Shown piece after piece: positions 27,801 to 33,904 of a stretch of 64,000 nucleotides of DNA. Source of the DNA: Lepidostoma basale (taxonomy: Eukaryota; Arthropoda; Insecta; Trichoptera; Lepidostomatidae); the NCBI GenBank assembly GCA_022606425.2, contig JAHDVF020001471.1:372001-436000 (forward strand), written 5' to 3'. Under the pieces are notes generated by a model, which was given only the letters and a program-made list of their open reading frames with translations, had not been told where the DNA came from and searched no databases. The number at the start of each line of letters is the position of its first letter. The first letter of the stretch is position 1. The position numbers and the translations under genes were made by a program.

Positions 27801-28805
27801 GACACAAGGAGAATAGTTCAAACTTTATATTGCTCTACCAAGTATGAAGATATGAGATATAAGGTATATCTTCGAAAAATAAATACTGAAAGTATGTATA
27901 AGTATTTTAATTCATAAAAAAAAATTATCACTATGTATACATTTTTCTTTTTCTAATCCAAATATCATATTAATTAATTGTATTTAGCATTATAAAATTT
28001 GTTTGCCTTTTTCAAAACCATTTTTATCAATTTACAAATTCCGTGTTTGGAGATTGACTTTGGAATTGTTTCCCTACCAGTCGTCCCCCAACACCGGGCC
28101 GCCACAGCCGCCGGTGCGAGGCTCCTCCATGCGGCCTTCGGAGCTGGACTCGCGCTTCGCCGAGCGTTTCCATCCGCCTGCACAGTTCCCCTTCCCCGAC
28201 GCCTTCCTGCGGATAGAGAAGACCTACAGCAGTGCAAATGCCGCTGCTAACGGTAGCCACACTTATAACACTCATCTTTATTAAATCAAATATATCTCAA
28301 TGTGATGGAATGACAAAAATATGGAAGGATAGCCGGGAGTCAATTTCCCAAGAGAGACTAGCCTAACAATAGGAACAGACCAAAGATCTATAAGTAGAAG
28401 AAGAAGATATCTCAATATTTTGATTCCTTTACCGTATTACCTTTACCGTAACATTTAAAATTCTTAGTTTTTTTTTTTCAATTTTATAGAGGACTTTGTT
28501 TTTTGAACAATGATGTAATAATCTGTATTAGTACAAATGAAAACTTTTAGAAGACAGAAGTTTTAATTATTTATAGAGAATGACTATTTTTTGTATATAA
28601 TGCTGGTATAATAAAAACTTCATTGAAATAGCATATTTCAATGAAGGTAGATTGGATTGATAAAATTATTTTCCGTCATATGAGAAAATATGTATTCATA
28701 TTATATACATTTTTTTTAGTGAACAAACAACAAGCCCCGTTACCGCCGACAACGCAAATCCAACTGAGTTCGAAGCTCTGGTCGAATAATTCATCAACCT
28801 GCTAA
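894..28805 (+). CDS. Vrp1: Verprolin / WASP-interacting protein (WIP) homologue, 7 coding exons
   Basis: WIP-family proteins bind actin and chaperone WASP during Arp2/3-driven actin assembly. Exons: 894-1233, 2849-3114, 23466-23884, 25825-25988, 27354-27508, 28081-28252 and 28720-28805; every junction is GT/AG and phases agree, giving 533 residues (vertebrate WIP is about 500). Residues 1-26 are almost all proline. A WH2 actin-binding motif (LLQSIRQGAKLKK) is at about 41-53, followed by the family segment GLFAGGMPKLR. The middle is Ser/Pro rich with PPPPPP stretches. Residues about 468-499 (SELDSRF, then IEKTYSS) match the WASP-binding segment and KTYPS motif of WIP, and APLPP follows. The start ATG has A at -3; the GTG two codons upstream was not used. 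Intron 2 is 20.35 kb of mostly transposon debris, and intron 1 contains another gene. The TAA is followed by a long open frame, described separately. Function is inferred from family similarity. Confidence 0.9.
1234..1878. other. Verprolin intron 1, first part: no gene seen
   Basis: AT-rich DNA between the first verprolin exon and the nested gene. I see no open frame, splice pair or recognisable repeat; it may hold the promoter of the nested gene. Confidence 0.4.
1879..2691 (+). CDS. Intronless protein of unknown function, nested in verprolin intron 1
   Basis: A 270-residue open frame with ATG at 1879 in good context (AAA before, A at -3) and TAA at 2689-2691. An AATAAA signal follows at 2694-2699. 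I do not recognise the protein. It begins MTSDKYQTDIDEMRIEEILS, has a helical-looking, mildly acidic N-terminal third (to about residue 90), then a basic Lys/Arg-rich middle (many RKRRKY/KKGF-like patches) and a Ser-rich, hydrophobic C-terminal end. No signal peptide or clear membrane span is visible. It lies on the same strand as verprolin, wholly between exons 1 and 2, and has no intron, which fits a retrogene or small lineage-specific gene with its own promoter and polyadenylation site. The length of open frame in such AT-rich DNA is the main evidence that it is real; it could also be an alternative verprolin exon, although the frame stops and the poly(A) signal argue against that. Confidence 0.6.
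   Translation: MTSDKYQTDIDEMRIEEILSFVRSNSNSNVLSDGDICDVIESLYCKTTIKCAYLALCNYPQVCKVPKTYRKRRKYLQKIIELTKESHFPSVDLPSDSPFPSAGSEDVTFKSIYTRGRKIFKNNSKNIGSFLNKHFSKMMKNIQTVNKKGFIQRMHLHMLWRTNPLEKFQQFRKRNVNFVESFQYNKDSPCFLDSASISSFSSTSHSLVSQPVFDISVSVQSNTKCCNTFQIIPEIHYTNSKALSIFYFNLSQSLLHSKYYYLKFLGKSSL
2694..2699 (+). terminator. Polyadenylation signal AATAAA of the nested intronic gene
   Basis: Canonical AATAAA three bases after the TAA of the intronless gene, in an A/T-rich stretch. It would end that transcript upstream of verprolin exon 2 at 2849. Confidence 0.5.
3670..4460. repeat. Unclassified noncoding repeat-like block
   Basis: Starts near GGGGGTATTCTAGTCTAG and contains tracts (actaaatcggtacttgagat; tttcgcgcgatcttagtcta) that look like the subterminal region of an insect DNA transposon. 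No open frame and no clean terminal repeats or target duplication could be found, so class and limits are uncertain. Confidence 0.25.
4876..5143 (+). mobile_element. Non-LTR retrotransposon 3' end (abundant GTTA-tailed family), relic
   Basis: The broken frame reads the C-terminal tail of the reverse transcriptase (RWFGHM-like, then NGVRSRGRPRK, then WQSILSAY). It shares this with more than 20 other copies in the window. It lies in verprolin intron 2 and is truncated at its 5' end. Confidence 0.6.
5655..6236 (+). mobile_element. Non-LTR retrotransposon 3' end with intact GTTAG tail
   Basis: One of the best-preserved plus-strand copies of the family. It covers the end of the polymerase (AVHNGVL, LMYGSEA, then MRSLRRMCGKSVYDR, LRWFGHMERM, NRGRPRKTWHDQINQI, CQDRTVWRSILSAYPSGETA) in two frames split near 6003-6017, with a stop in place of Trp near 5771. 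It ends in GTTAGTTAGTTA, the short tandem tail used by this family. Similar C-termini belong to RTE/R1-like non-LTR elements; I cannot fix the clade. Confidence 0.75.
6237..6435 (+). mobile_element. Second 3' end of the same non-LTR family, abutting the tail of the first
   Basis: The sequence restarts at ATAGAGGAAGACCGAGGAAAACG directly after the (GTTA)n tail of the upstream copy and runs through the same polymerase end to GAAACAGCGTAATGG. The tail is truncated. The junction suggests insertion of one copy into the tail of another, or template switching. Confidence 0.65.
6470..7315. other. Intronic AT-rich DNA: nothing recognised
   Basis: No coding exon, no clear repeat and no structured element found in this stretch of verprolin intron 2. 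Confidence 0.4.
7322..7977 (-). mobile_element. Non-LTR retrotransposon 3' portion, longest copy of the abundant family
   Basis: The minus strand carries a 141-codon open frame (7977-7552) reading EQVSEFVYLGSMFT, ERRVGAGNKVNGALR, VPSLMYGSEAWNWQKKDESR, MRSIRRMCG and MRWFGHMERM. These are conserved blocks after the polymerase core of RTE/R1-like elements. Downstream (7551-7322) the frame is broken but continues through the RGRQRKTWHHQINQILKVGHV and SAYPCGETV-like end. It is truncated at its 5' end near 7977. Confidence 0.75.
8095..8235 (+). mobile_element. Badly decayed 3' end of the abundant non-LTR family
   Basis: Only the order of landmarks survives: ACATTACCAATTTGATCCAA, then GTTAAATATCAGCC, then a degraded version of the shared 3' end (ATTCTCTATCCACCTCCCTTGGGGATACAGCG). 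Confidence 0.4.
8389..8785. mobile_element. hAT-type MITE with perfect 8-bp target-site duplication
   Basis: The ends are perfect 15-bp inverted repeats, CAGTGCTCCGCAACC and its complement. The element is flanked on both sides by ATGTAGGG (8381-8388 and 8786-8793), an exact 8-bp duplication as hAT transposases make. It is 397 bp long with no transposase, so it is non-autonomous. The perfect flanks and ends suggest a fairly recent insertion compared with the relics around it. An internal palindrome GAAAGAGTCGACTCTTTC lies near 8500. Confidence 0.85.
9240..9605 (+). mobile_element. Non-LTR retrotransposon 3' end (abundant family)
   Basis: Shows RSECGANESVMNKIM, then NGTRNRGRTRKTWH, then the ACSERKMWQSIIFAYSFRETA-like end. 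It has an internal deletion after TGGCA at about 9440 and ends at GATGGTTAGCTAGTTAGTT. Confidence 0.65.
9895..10215. repeat. Interspersed repeat related to the 19.5-kb piggyBac-like element
   Basis: Shares CACCCTTTGACTGG-like start, GAGAAATGCT, and CGCGAATATCAGATG with 19541-19690. It also shares the run CTAACCGATCGCGAATATCAG through AAAGTTAGCATATTATTAT with 45585-45955, where a SINE interrupts it. No open frame; ends not defined here. Confidence 0.45.
10411..10510 (+). ncRNA. Hammerhead-ribozyme-like end of a Penelope-type repeat, relic
   Basis: GTTCTC (10411-10416) can pair with GAGAA (10451-10455). Between them come GTGATAAAG (degenerate CUGAUGA box), a GCCTTC stem remnant, then CGAAAC-AT-GTC (10441-10450), where AC and GU can form a two-base stem III. 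This matches the minimal hammerhead of Penelope-like elements: GAAA box, tiny stem III, GUC cleavage site. The tail AAAATAAACTCAAAAGTGG recurs at the other copies. G8 of the core is A here and three extra bases precede the box, so activity is unlikely. Confidence 0.4.
11530..11905 (+). mobile_element. Decayed non-LTR 3' end interrupted by about 135 bp
   Basis: 11540-11640 (ATGAATGAAGAAAGATTGG to AATAAATCAAATATTGAAT) and 11774-11905 (CAAATATTGAATGTCAACCAC to CCCCTTCGGAGAGATGGCG) are consecutive parts of the abundant family. The motif CAAATATTGAAT is present on both sides of the intervening AT-rich segment. Confidence 0.5.
12590..13660. mobile_element. Candidate DNA transposon with inverted ends, split by a SINE
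   Basis: TCAGAATATTAATGGATCAAGTCCA near 12630 is repeated in inverted orientation near 13585-13615, with further CA(C/A)TAATATTCTG copies at about 13090 and 13425. The interior has no intact reading frame. A tRNA-SINE (12790-12985) is inserted. Class unknown; limits approximate. Confidence 0.35.
12790..12985 (-). mobile_element. tRNA-derived SINE, copy 1
   Basis: Read on the minus strand it starts with a tRNA-like head: TGGCTGAGTGGTAAGAGCTC (A-box like) and GGTCCCGGGTTCGATTCCCG (B-box), followed by a shared body (GATGGCAGAGTGATTGTCAC, GGTCTGGTGTAGAATTCACG, TGACAATAAAATGGCGATAG, CACATGTCATGAGAATC). The same body occurs at four other sites in the window, so this is a SINE and not a tRNA gene. 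Confidence 0.8.
13700..14015 (-). mobile_element. Non-LTR retrotransposon 3' fragment of a different family
   Basis: The minus strand reads broken pieces typical of the end of a reverse-transcriptase frame, finishing in an AAGAAGAAAAAGAAGAAGAT-like microsatellite tail (forward TCTTCTTCTTTTTCTTC). No continuous frame; assigned by layout only. Confidence 0.35.
14200..14655 (+). mobile_element. Non-LTR retrotransposon 3' end (abundant family)
   Basis: Has AIHNRVLVPILMYESEAWD, then MRKLYGKMMYDRISNADI, LRWFGHIECMD, and the RKTWHNQINQILKVGLVRS and CQDRVV end in several frames. Its last bases run into a second non-LTR fragment. Confidence 0.6.
14645..14915 (+). mobile_element. Second non-LTR family, 3' end with AAG tail
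   Basis: The forward frame reads MKWYGHVKRRPPDHTVN, a stop, then LPRQPSRGRPKNTWMIQYN, VLQRNGLSEGDTQNRARYSL and RSRRAHPNSQYRR, then (AAG)n. This is a distinct reverse-transcriptase C-terminus from the abundant family, joined end to end with it. Confidence 0.6.
15369..15945. mobile_element. pogo/Tigger-like MITE flanked by TA
   Basis: Terminal repeats CAGTAGAACATCACTTATCC and CAGTAGAACGTCGTTTATCC (complement of the right end) face inward, and each end is flanked by TA (15367-15368, 15946-15947). Subterminal TCCGGATAA-type words recur inside. The 577-bp interior has no transposase, and an A-rich run at 15634-15656 may mark an insertion. TA duplication and CAGT ends fit the Tc1/mariner-pogo group. 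Confidence 0.7.
16048..16178 (-). mobile_element. Short non-LTR-family 3' end with divergent terminus
   Basis: Carries the shared 3' signature (CGTCTCTCCGAAGGTGTAGG, AGAATGGACTGCCACACTTT), then CGATGCTC...CCCGCGGGAGACGCAGCATG. The same composite occurs at 19383-19505, 24410-24540 and, inverted, 35355-35500, so it is a distinct short subfamily. Confidence 0.5.
16962..17290 (-). mobile_element. Non-LTR retrotransposon 3' end (abundant family)
   Basis: The minus strand reads the polymerase end (GANDGVMNKILKGSLRWLGQ, RGRPRKTWHDQINQ, SRRNRRACMTRCMNVEEARE) broken by frameshifts, with the family 3' end at 16962-16990. Confidence 0.65.
17390..17450 (-). ncRNA. Second hammerhead-like motif (CTGAAGA...CCGAAACG)
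   Basis: On the minus strand, CACTGAAGAAGGATGAGTAC is followed by CATCCGAAACGTTTGTGAAA. CTGAAGA fits the CUGANGA core, GGATG and CATCC form a 5-bp stem II, and GAAAC follows. The position after stem III is G where hammerheads need a non-G, so it is probably a decayed copy. Confidence 0.35.
18128..18625 (-). mobile_element. Non-LTR retrotransposon 3' end (abundant family), long copy
   Basis: A 101-codon minus-strand open frame (18445-18140) reads MINKIKKGSLRWFGHMERMD, GRPRKTWHDQINQLLKGGHV, CVNVEEVRELCQDRTMWRS and ILSAYPSGETA. An upstream frame (to 18620) adds AVQNGVLVPTLMYGSEAWRR. It ends with GGTTAGTTAGTTAG on the minus strand. Confidence 0.75.
18660..18800 (-). mobile_element. Short 3' end of the abundant non-LTR family
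   Basis: Only the terminal segment (CMTRCMNVEEVKEICQERTV and the GETA-like end) remains, directly beside the previous copy and in the same orientation. Confidence 0.5.
19375..19512 (-). mobile_element. Short composite non-LTR-family 3' end
   Basis: Same composite as 16048-16178: TAACTAACTAACCATCACGC, then AGAATGGACTGTCACACTTT, then CGCGGGAGACGCGGTGTGAT. It retains its TTAG tail. Confidence 0.55.
19536..20406. mobile_element. piggyBac-like MITE flanked by TTAA, carrying a nested non-LTR insert
   Basis: Left end TTAA-CCCTTAGCCG (19532-19545) and right end CGTTAAGGG-TTAA (to 20410) are inverted copies, with TTAA on both sides, the hallmark target of piggyBac elements. A plus-strand non-LTR 3' fragment at 19835-20298 sits inside, so about half the length is foreign. 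Part of the interior matches 9895-10100. Confidence 0.6.
19835..20298 (+). mobile_element. Non-LTR retrotransposon 3' end nested in a piggyBac-like element
   Basis: Shows KMAVHNGVLVPTRMYESEAW, then frame-broken MKSLRRMCTENNIR, GKPRKARHDQINQILKAGHI and a terminal GCCTACACCCCTAGTGAAAC. Confidence 0.6.
20860..21525. mobile_element. Probable pogo/Tigger-like DNA element, ends poorly defined
   Basis: TATAGTTGAACTTCGTTATC near 21190 and the complement of GGTTTTACTATA near 21510 look like inverted ends, with CCGTTAT-type words repeated inside and also at 20900-20930. No transposase frame was seen. Confidence 0.4.
21645..22000 (-). mobile_element. Non-LTR retrotransposon 3' end (abundant family)
   Basis: The minus strand carries MYNRISNADIGKESRVDDS, IMNKIMKGSLRRFGHMRHMD, and a broken KTWHDQINQILKVGHVRN end. 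Confidence 0.6.
22424..23031. mobile_element. piggyBac-like MITE, 608 bp, TTAA target duplication
   Basis: TTAA at 22420-22423 and 23032-23035 flank inverted ends CCTTTAAACGCCCG and CCTTTAACCACCCAGCGG. Subterminal GGTCCCGTACGGGACC palindromes are near the right end. It has no transposase. It is inserted just beside a scrap of the abundant non-LTR family (22365-22410). Confidence 0.75.
23075..23400 (-). repeat. Palindromic repeats with hammerhead-like ends
   Basis: Minus-strand 23152-23106 reads GTTCTC, TTGATGATG, ACCTTCGAAAC, GTGTC, AAGAA: an almost complete minimal hammerhead layout, followed by the shared AATAAACTCAAAAGTGG tail. A second palindrome at 23285-23385 pairs GAATGACATG with CATGTCATTC around CATTATCAAAT and TTTGATAATG. 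Confidence 0.4.
24000..24380. repeat. Palindromic repeat pair with GCGAAACATGTCATTCCC end
   Basis: Two units share TCTGTTTTCTAAAAGTTTTA, a TAGGAATGAC arm, and the inverted partner GTCATTCCCATAAAATATAA. In the second unit AATGCCCTAGACAGGC then GAAACATGTC resembles stem II, GAAAC and GUC of a hammerhead. Related copies lie at 30030-30200 and 36780-36890. Confidence 0.4.
24408..24540 (-). mobile_element. Short composite non-LTR-family 3' end
   Basis: Same arrangement as 16048-16178 and 19375-19512 (CACGCCATCTCCCCGAAGGG, then GGGAGACGCGGTGTGATTGG). Confidence 0.5.
24575..24645 (-). ncRNA. Hammerhead-like Penelope-type end, relic
   Basis: The minus strand reads ATTCTTCCGATAATGG, AACCTTTGAAACATGTC, AAGAAAAATAAACTC. 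The GAAAC-AT-GTC segment and shared tail are clear, but the CUGAUGA box is degraded. Confidence 0.35.
24893..25010 (-). mobile_element. Short 3' end of the abundant non-LTR family
   Basis: TAACTAACCATCATGCTGTA followed by CACACTGTTCTTTCCTAAAA and CTCAACATTCATACATC; only the terminal 100 bp or so is present. Confidence 0.45.
25385..25605 (+). mobile_element. tRNA-derived SINE, copy 2
   Basis: Head with GGTCCCGGATTCGATTCCCG (B-box), then GACAGTGTGTTTGTCACACT, GGTCTGGTGTAGAATTCACG and CACATGTCATGAGAATC, ending near GGCTCGTGCTATAATGGAC. It is upstream of verprolin exon 4 and opposite in orientation to copy 3 downstream of exon 5. Confidence 0.8.
26712..27270 (-). mobile_element. Non-LTR retrotransposon 3' end (abundant family) plus a short inverted scrap
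   Basis: 26712-27175 is a minus-strand copy running from TAACTAACTAACCATCATGC to the MRSLRQMCDTLYMIV and ELVKEG region. 27190-27270 (TTTCAGGATAGAACAATGGC to GGGGAAACGGCGTGATG) is a scrap in the opposite orientation. It lies between verprolin exons 4 and 5. Confidence 0.65.
27550..27745 (-). mobile_element. tRNA-derived SINE, copy 3
   Basis: Minus-strand head with AAGGTCCCGGGTTCGATTCC, then the shared body and an end matching copy 2 (GCGAGCCAAATCAATGTGAA versus the complement of 25570-25600). It begins 40 bp after verprolin exon 5. Confidence 0.75.
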
Positions 28806-29990
28806 CACCAGCTGCAGGCCGAGCAGCCTGCATGTTCGGCCAACCAAGAGCCCCCGCGCCCCCAGTCGGAGCCCTCGCGCCCCCTTCCCTGGATCAGCGC
28901 ACCGGTGCTGCAGAACACCACCTGCCGCGTCCTGCTGGACCCCCGCAAGCTGCTCTGCGAGAGTTCCTCTATTGTGGCCCTCATTCCCTGCCAGACAATC
29001 CGCAAGACCCCCCAGACTGCTAGTGAACCTTGTGAAAGTGCAACTAAACCCGAACCCCTCGATGACTCCCAAGAGGTCCCCCTCGAAGTGTTTCAAAGTG
29101 ACTTACTCTCTGAAATTTTATCATCCGCCAACGCTTTACAGCTTTTAGGAAGTGATATCAGTATTTTATCTCCAAGTAGTTCTAACACCAGTGTAGTCGC
29201 AGAAGTTCAAGTTGAAAATAATCCTGTAGTGGAAATTCCTACTCCCGCTCAAGTCACCAATGTATCGAAAGAGACTGAAAATCAAGAAGCTTTAACCAAC
29301 TGGTGTTTTGAAGGTGACGATGGGTTTAGGGATGTTATCGACGCCATCAACAGGCTCTGCGACACCATGTCTAGCTCTAGTTCTAATGCAAACACGGAGG
29401 ATGATCCCGCAAACGCCGCGTTTATCCAACGGGCCGATAGTGAAGAAAGTAGAATTACGCAACAACCTAAAACTCGGACTACCGAATTCCAAATCGATGC
29501 TAGGAACGCTACAGACCAATTCAATACTACCGAAGATATTTTTTTAGGCAATATTACGCAGCCCGCACCAGTCACCGACAAGTTAACAGCGAGGCTGCCA
29601 CTCGATGTGACTGACTCCGTAGACAGCTCTACATGGGCCCCCACCCCAGACTCGCAGTCCACACCGGAGCTAGGCGAATACGCGATTCCCGATTCTTCCA
29701 TCGCCGACTCGTCTTCGCAGGCGGCTATCGGAGACGATTCTTCTTCGCCTGCCGTTATAGAAGACGATTCCTCCACAAACCACACGGACCTCCTTCAGTA
29801 CAGCATGTGCAGCTCCAGCATCAACAACGAGGACTCGTGGCTGCTGGTGGGGGAGGCGGGGGAAGGCCACCGCCCTCTGCCAGAGGAGGTGCCGCCTCCC
29901 GGCCACGTGGCCGCCATGCGAGTCAAGTTTGAGACCATCACCAATGTCAACACCATGAGACTGCTTAAGAAATCTGAAGATGAAGTTTAA
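28806..29990 (+). CDS. 394-codon open extension of verprolin past its TAA (candidate stop-codon readthrough)
   Basis: The last verprolin exon reaches TAA at 28803-28805, and the identical frame then runs without a stop to TAA at 29988-29990. The first in-frame ATG is at 29367, 188 codons after the stop, so most of it cannot be a separate AUG-started protein. It begins HQLQAEQPACSANQEPPRP and continues as an acidic, Ser/Thr-rich, probably disordered segment with hydrophobic islands (VFQSDLLSEILSSANALQLL; DGFRDVIDAINRLC) and, near the end, EDSWLLVGE, which fits the W-x-x-L/V form of Atg8-interacting motifs (motif match only). I do not recognise the domain. Alternatives are a nonsense mutation, a base error, or splicing around the stop; the only AG that would keep the frame (CCAACCAAG|AG near 28850) is a poor acceptor. 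Composition and length make coding use likely; the mechanism is inferred. Confidence 0.65.
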   Translation, partial: HQLQAEQPACSANQEPPRPQSEPSRPLPWISAPVLQNTTCRVLLDPRKLLCESSSIVALIPCQTIRKTPQTASEPCESATKPEPLDDSQEVPLEVFQSDLLSEILSSANALQLLGSDISILSPSSSNTSVVAEVQVENNPVVEIPTPAQVTNVSKETENQEALTNWCFEGDDGFRDVIDAINRLCDTMSSSSSNANTEDDPANAAFIQRADSEESRITQQPKTRTTEFQIDARNATDQFNTTEDIFLGNITQPAPVTDKLTARLPLDVTDSVDSSTWAPTPDSQSTPELGEYAIPDSSIADSSSQAAIGDDSSSPAVIEDDSSTNHTDLLQYSMCSSSINNEDSWLLVGEAGEGHRPLPEEVPPPGHVAAMRVKFETITNVNTMRLLKKSEDEV

Positions 29991-32900
29991 CATTATCAGT
30001 TCGCCCACAGCTTATAGATACAAATTGTTTCTTGAACACTGATGTAAAACTCCATATTCAATAATTAATACAAAGGAAAACCTCTGTTTTCTAAAAATTT
30101 TATTATAATTTATGGGAATGACCTTTCTAAGGTAGACATTTAATAATGCCTTAGAAAGGCAAACAAAATAAATTATAATAAATCTTCTAGACGTTTTCTC
30201 TTATTCTATAACTGCATTCATTATTTCACATCTTTTAAAATGGTCTAGATACGATTGTCGCAATTTAAAACTTTGTCAATATCCACTTAATCAAATGTGA
30301 TTTTATTTCAAGCTGTACTTTTGACATATCAAGTTGAAATATTTGTAACAATTTTGTAAAATGTGATACGTACATTGTGTAGGTACTTCATTAGGTGGTT
30401 GGTTTTTTTTCAATTCAAGACATTTTCTTCTCGAATTGAAATAGGAAGGCACTATATAATACACTAAATGTATTATCTTTTTGCCTACACCTAATTTAGT
30501 GATCTTTTGATGTTAGGGAATTGTGAATTGTCACTAAATCATAAAATTAGCATATGAGTATCTTCACTTGTTTTTTTTTTTTTAATTAAATATAGTCATC
30601 GGTTAGGTGTATTGTGTGTAGCACATTTGTGAGGAGAACGTGGAGATTTGGGGTGGAGCGCCAGTTCAGGATACCCCCCAGGCCTGGTTGTGATCAGTAT
30701 CATGTAAACAGACTCCTGGAGCAACGCCAACCCATATCTGAGGGACCCGACACACCGAGCAGTGTGTGGAATTATCTTAATACGATTGTTTCATAAACTA
30801 TAATGTAGGTTATGTAGTTTTCGTGGTTAATTACTTAATATTTTTAACTGTAAATTTTTTAACTTTATTATCTAATTCGTTAACATTTTGATGGTATATC
30901 CCTGTTGCTTGATAACTTATCGATAATAGTATTTTGTGAAAAATAAATTATCACTCGTTAACCGCCTACACTTGGATATTGTTTATGAAATTTTCAATAG
31001 TGAAATTATCAAATATTAGACTAAGTGTATTTTTGCTTTCTATATATGTTTGAAATACGTATTATTATGTATTGAAATTTACAGTTTACAATTTTTTTGT
31101 TATCGAGTTAAAATTACACTTTCTAAACAAATTTGAGCCAACCATAGAGATGTGCCAATGTTTTTTTAAATGAATTTGGTCAAACTATTATTGTTTCTTA
31201 TTTTATATATATTCTCACTGAAAGGCCTGAAACATTTATATAATATTTAATTAACAGCAATGCACCTCAAACTTGTGAAATATTCATCTTGAGTACATAG
31301 AAGCTTTATCGAACTTAGATCAGTTGTAAAAAGTCCTGTATTTAGCGACAAATTATAACTGTGCTTCTTTGAAGAGTGCATAAAGTGATAAATAACTAAT
31401 AATAAGATTACAAAATGTATTTCTGTAACTGTAGTTCTGTTTCTTGTTAATTTTATATACATTTGTACCAAATACATACAGTTTCTGTTTTATATTCATA
31501 AGTGAAGTGTTTTTTTAATATTAAAAATGTACCAATCCAAGGTTCCGTTTTCCACTTTCATAACAATTTAATTTGTGGATTAAATACTTTCATTTACCCA
31601 TGAATTGCACTTGAAGCAAAACAGAAGCTCATTTTCGTTGTTCATTTTTCTATTCATCTGTAATTTGGTAACGCTAGGGTAAGTTTTAGTAAAACCTAAT
31701 TATGTGCAATGCATTTAGGAGTTACACACTCCTCAAGTTTATACGGATTCACTGTTATGATAATGCAATTTGTATGTATTATTTATTGTAACTAGTATAT
31801 GTTACACAAATATCATGCAAAGTTTATTTGATTGTTGAAACTTTACTTATAAACTATTGTCATTCGACGGGTGAGTATTTATTAAACCTGTCTATATTAT
31901 TCACTGGGCACATTCACGTTCATGTAATGAGAAAATATATCTCTTTGTTAGCTATTTGATTATTATATTCTCAAGCAATACAAAATGACCTATTCTGACA
32001 TAGCAACGTTCTAGTTTTAGTATCTCACTCTATTTGTAAGTGTTTAAAAATTATTTCGCAATGGAAATAAGTTGCTTTATTCTCTACAATCCAACTATTT
32101 GCACGATAAAATACGTGGATTATTCAAGAGAATCTAACAAAAACCGTTAAATATATGCACAATGACAATATTTGTATGAAATGTTATGTCATTTTGTTTG
32201 TACGTATTTTTTAACACTTAAAATATTTAACAATGAATTACTTTTATATAACATAAATATATTTTATTTTTTTAATTTGAACACTATTACATTCATATAC
32301 TGCAACAAGGTAGATTTGTGGAATTCAAATTTTCTATTAAATGTTGTAAAATACCGCAAGATGTCATCGAAATACATTTATATGTTATATTTTTAACCGG
32401 TTTTGGCATTGCAAAGTTATTATGTTTACCGGATGTATTAGTTTGTTCATATAATCGCGTACATAATTGCGTGACACACTGCAGTACTTAGGTTGATCTT
32501 GAAAGCATAATATCCCATGCTAGAAGTCATTAGAAGGATTCTTCAATTATCTGTAGTCTAATAATATTTTTGGTTAGAAAAGTAATTATTTTAAGTTATT
32601 ATTCTCTTAAACATTTTACTATTTGGACATTGCTTCAGTTTGTTACCCTGAAAAGAGTATGTAATTGCATAGTTAAATTTGGTGATATCGTGTGTGTTGG
32701 TAGAACCAACCAAGTTCGGGAAGGAAAGATTTCATGTTAACATAGTTTATTAAGGTATTCGTAAAGTATTTCACAAATCTAACTAGTCACTAAACTTGTC
32801 TGGAATAAGTCTTAATGTAACACCCGTAATGTGTAATACTTAGTGCTAGCGGCACTCTACCGGGGTCGAGAGAGGTCCGTTCCGCTATCAGCTGCAGTCA

Positions 32901-33900
32901 GCGGGCACCAGCTTGGGGCGCCGGTGTTTGCTCAAAATGGACACTTGGTTTAATGAAGTCATTTTATTCATAGCTTACCAATGTTTATTTTGATTTTATG
33001 AAATTTGATTTGTTTTATTTATTATTTATCTTTGTAAGTTCAATCATTGTTTTATTTTACTAGCCAAAGGTAGATGGGATATATATATGTTTAAAAACAT
33101 TGTTTATTTAATTTGTTTAAGTAAAAAAAAAACATGAAATGTAAAATTTTAATTCTGTTTTATTTCTTAACTCTCTTTGCAGTTTCACTTTTACAGATTC
33201 GATATGTTTTTTACTGTACATTATTATGTTTTATAGTAGCATTTTATGTGCTGTTATAATTTTCACTTAATGAAACCTTTCGGTTTCAATAATATTGAAA
33301 CACACTTTGTTATGATACGTTTTATTTATTTTTAAACAAACGTGTTTCAGAGAGCAGATAGCCTTCTTCAGCTTAAAAAATTAAGATGAAATTTCATTAA
33401 AAATATGTATATCTGAAGAAGGATATCGGCCAGAGATAAATAGTAAAAGGGAGATTTAAACAATTACGAGCATTTGGTGTTCAATTATTATGATTATTCA
33501 TAAACAACACAATATGTATGTGTTCTATAAAGCATTAAATCCAGTGTGACTCGCACACAGGCAAAACTTACGAATAAATCAATGTTTAAAATGTACTGTC
33601 TAGCAGAAAATGTGAAAGTTGAATAATCCTAGTTCTAAAGACATATTCATATACATCATTAAACTAATGTAGTAAGATTGTAAACAAATCAGTGCCTAAT
33701 TCCCATATTATTTGTTGTGCATTGGTGGCATTACTGTTGAATTTGTATATAAACACATATTTCATTGTGTATTCCAGTTATTTTGTATATACTTTAGTGT
33801 TGTAACTGTATAACCTGTACAAAATATTAACATTTAATATAATTAAAACATCAATAAAAATATTACATGTCTTTTACTCCTTATTTTATTATTATTATTT
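29991..33900 (+). other. Probable long 3' UTR / intergenic DNA after verprolin
   Basis: About 3.9 kb of AT-rich DNA with few repeats compared with the introns; only one palindromic unit (30030-30200) was recognised. An AATAAA near 33853 is followed by TTACATGTCTTTTACTCC and could end the transcript. A 60-codon open frame at 30614-30796 has fair composition but no supporting exon structure. GAAACACGTTTGTTTAAAAA with CTGAAGAAGG (minus strand, about 33380-33320) is another hammerhead-like scrap. Confidence 0.35.
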
Positions 33901-33904
33901 GTAG

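Noticed and set aside
29282..29785. 167-codon minus-strand frame across the verprolin extension
   Set aside because: The plus-strand frame is longer, continuous with verprolin and better in composition. This is a mirror effect of Ser/Asp-rich codons.
30614..30796. 60-codon plus-strand frame as another exon
   Set aside because: Fair composition, but no acceptor/donor or phase links it to the neighbouring gene and I do not recognise the peptide.
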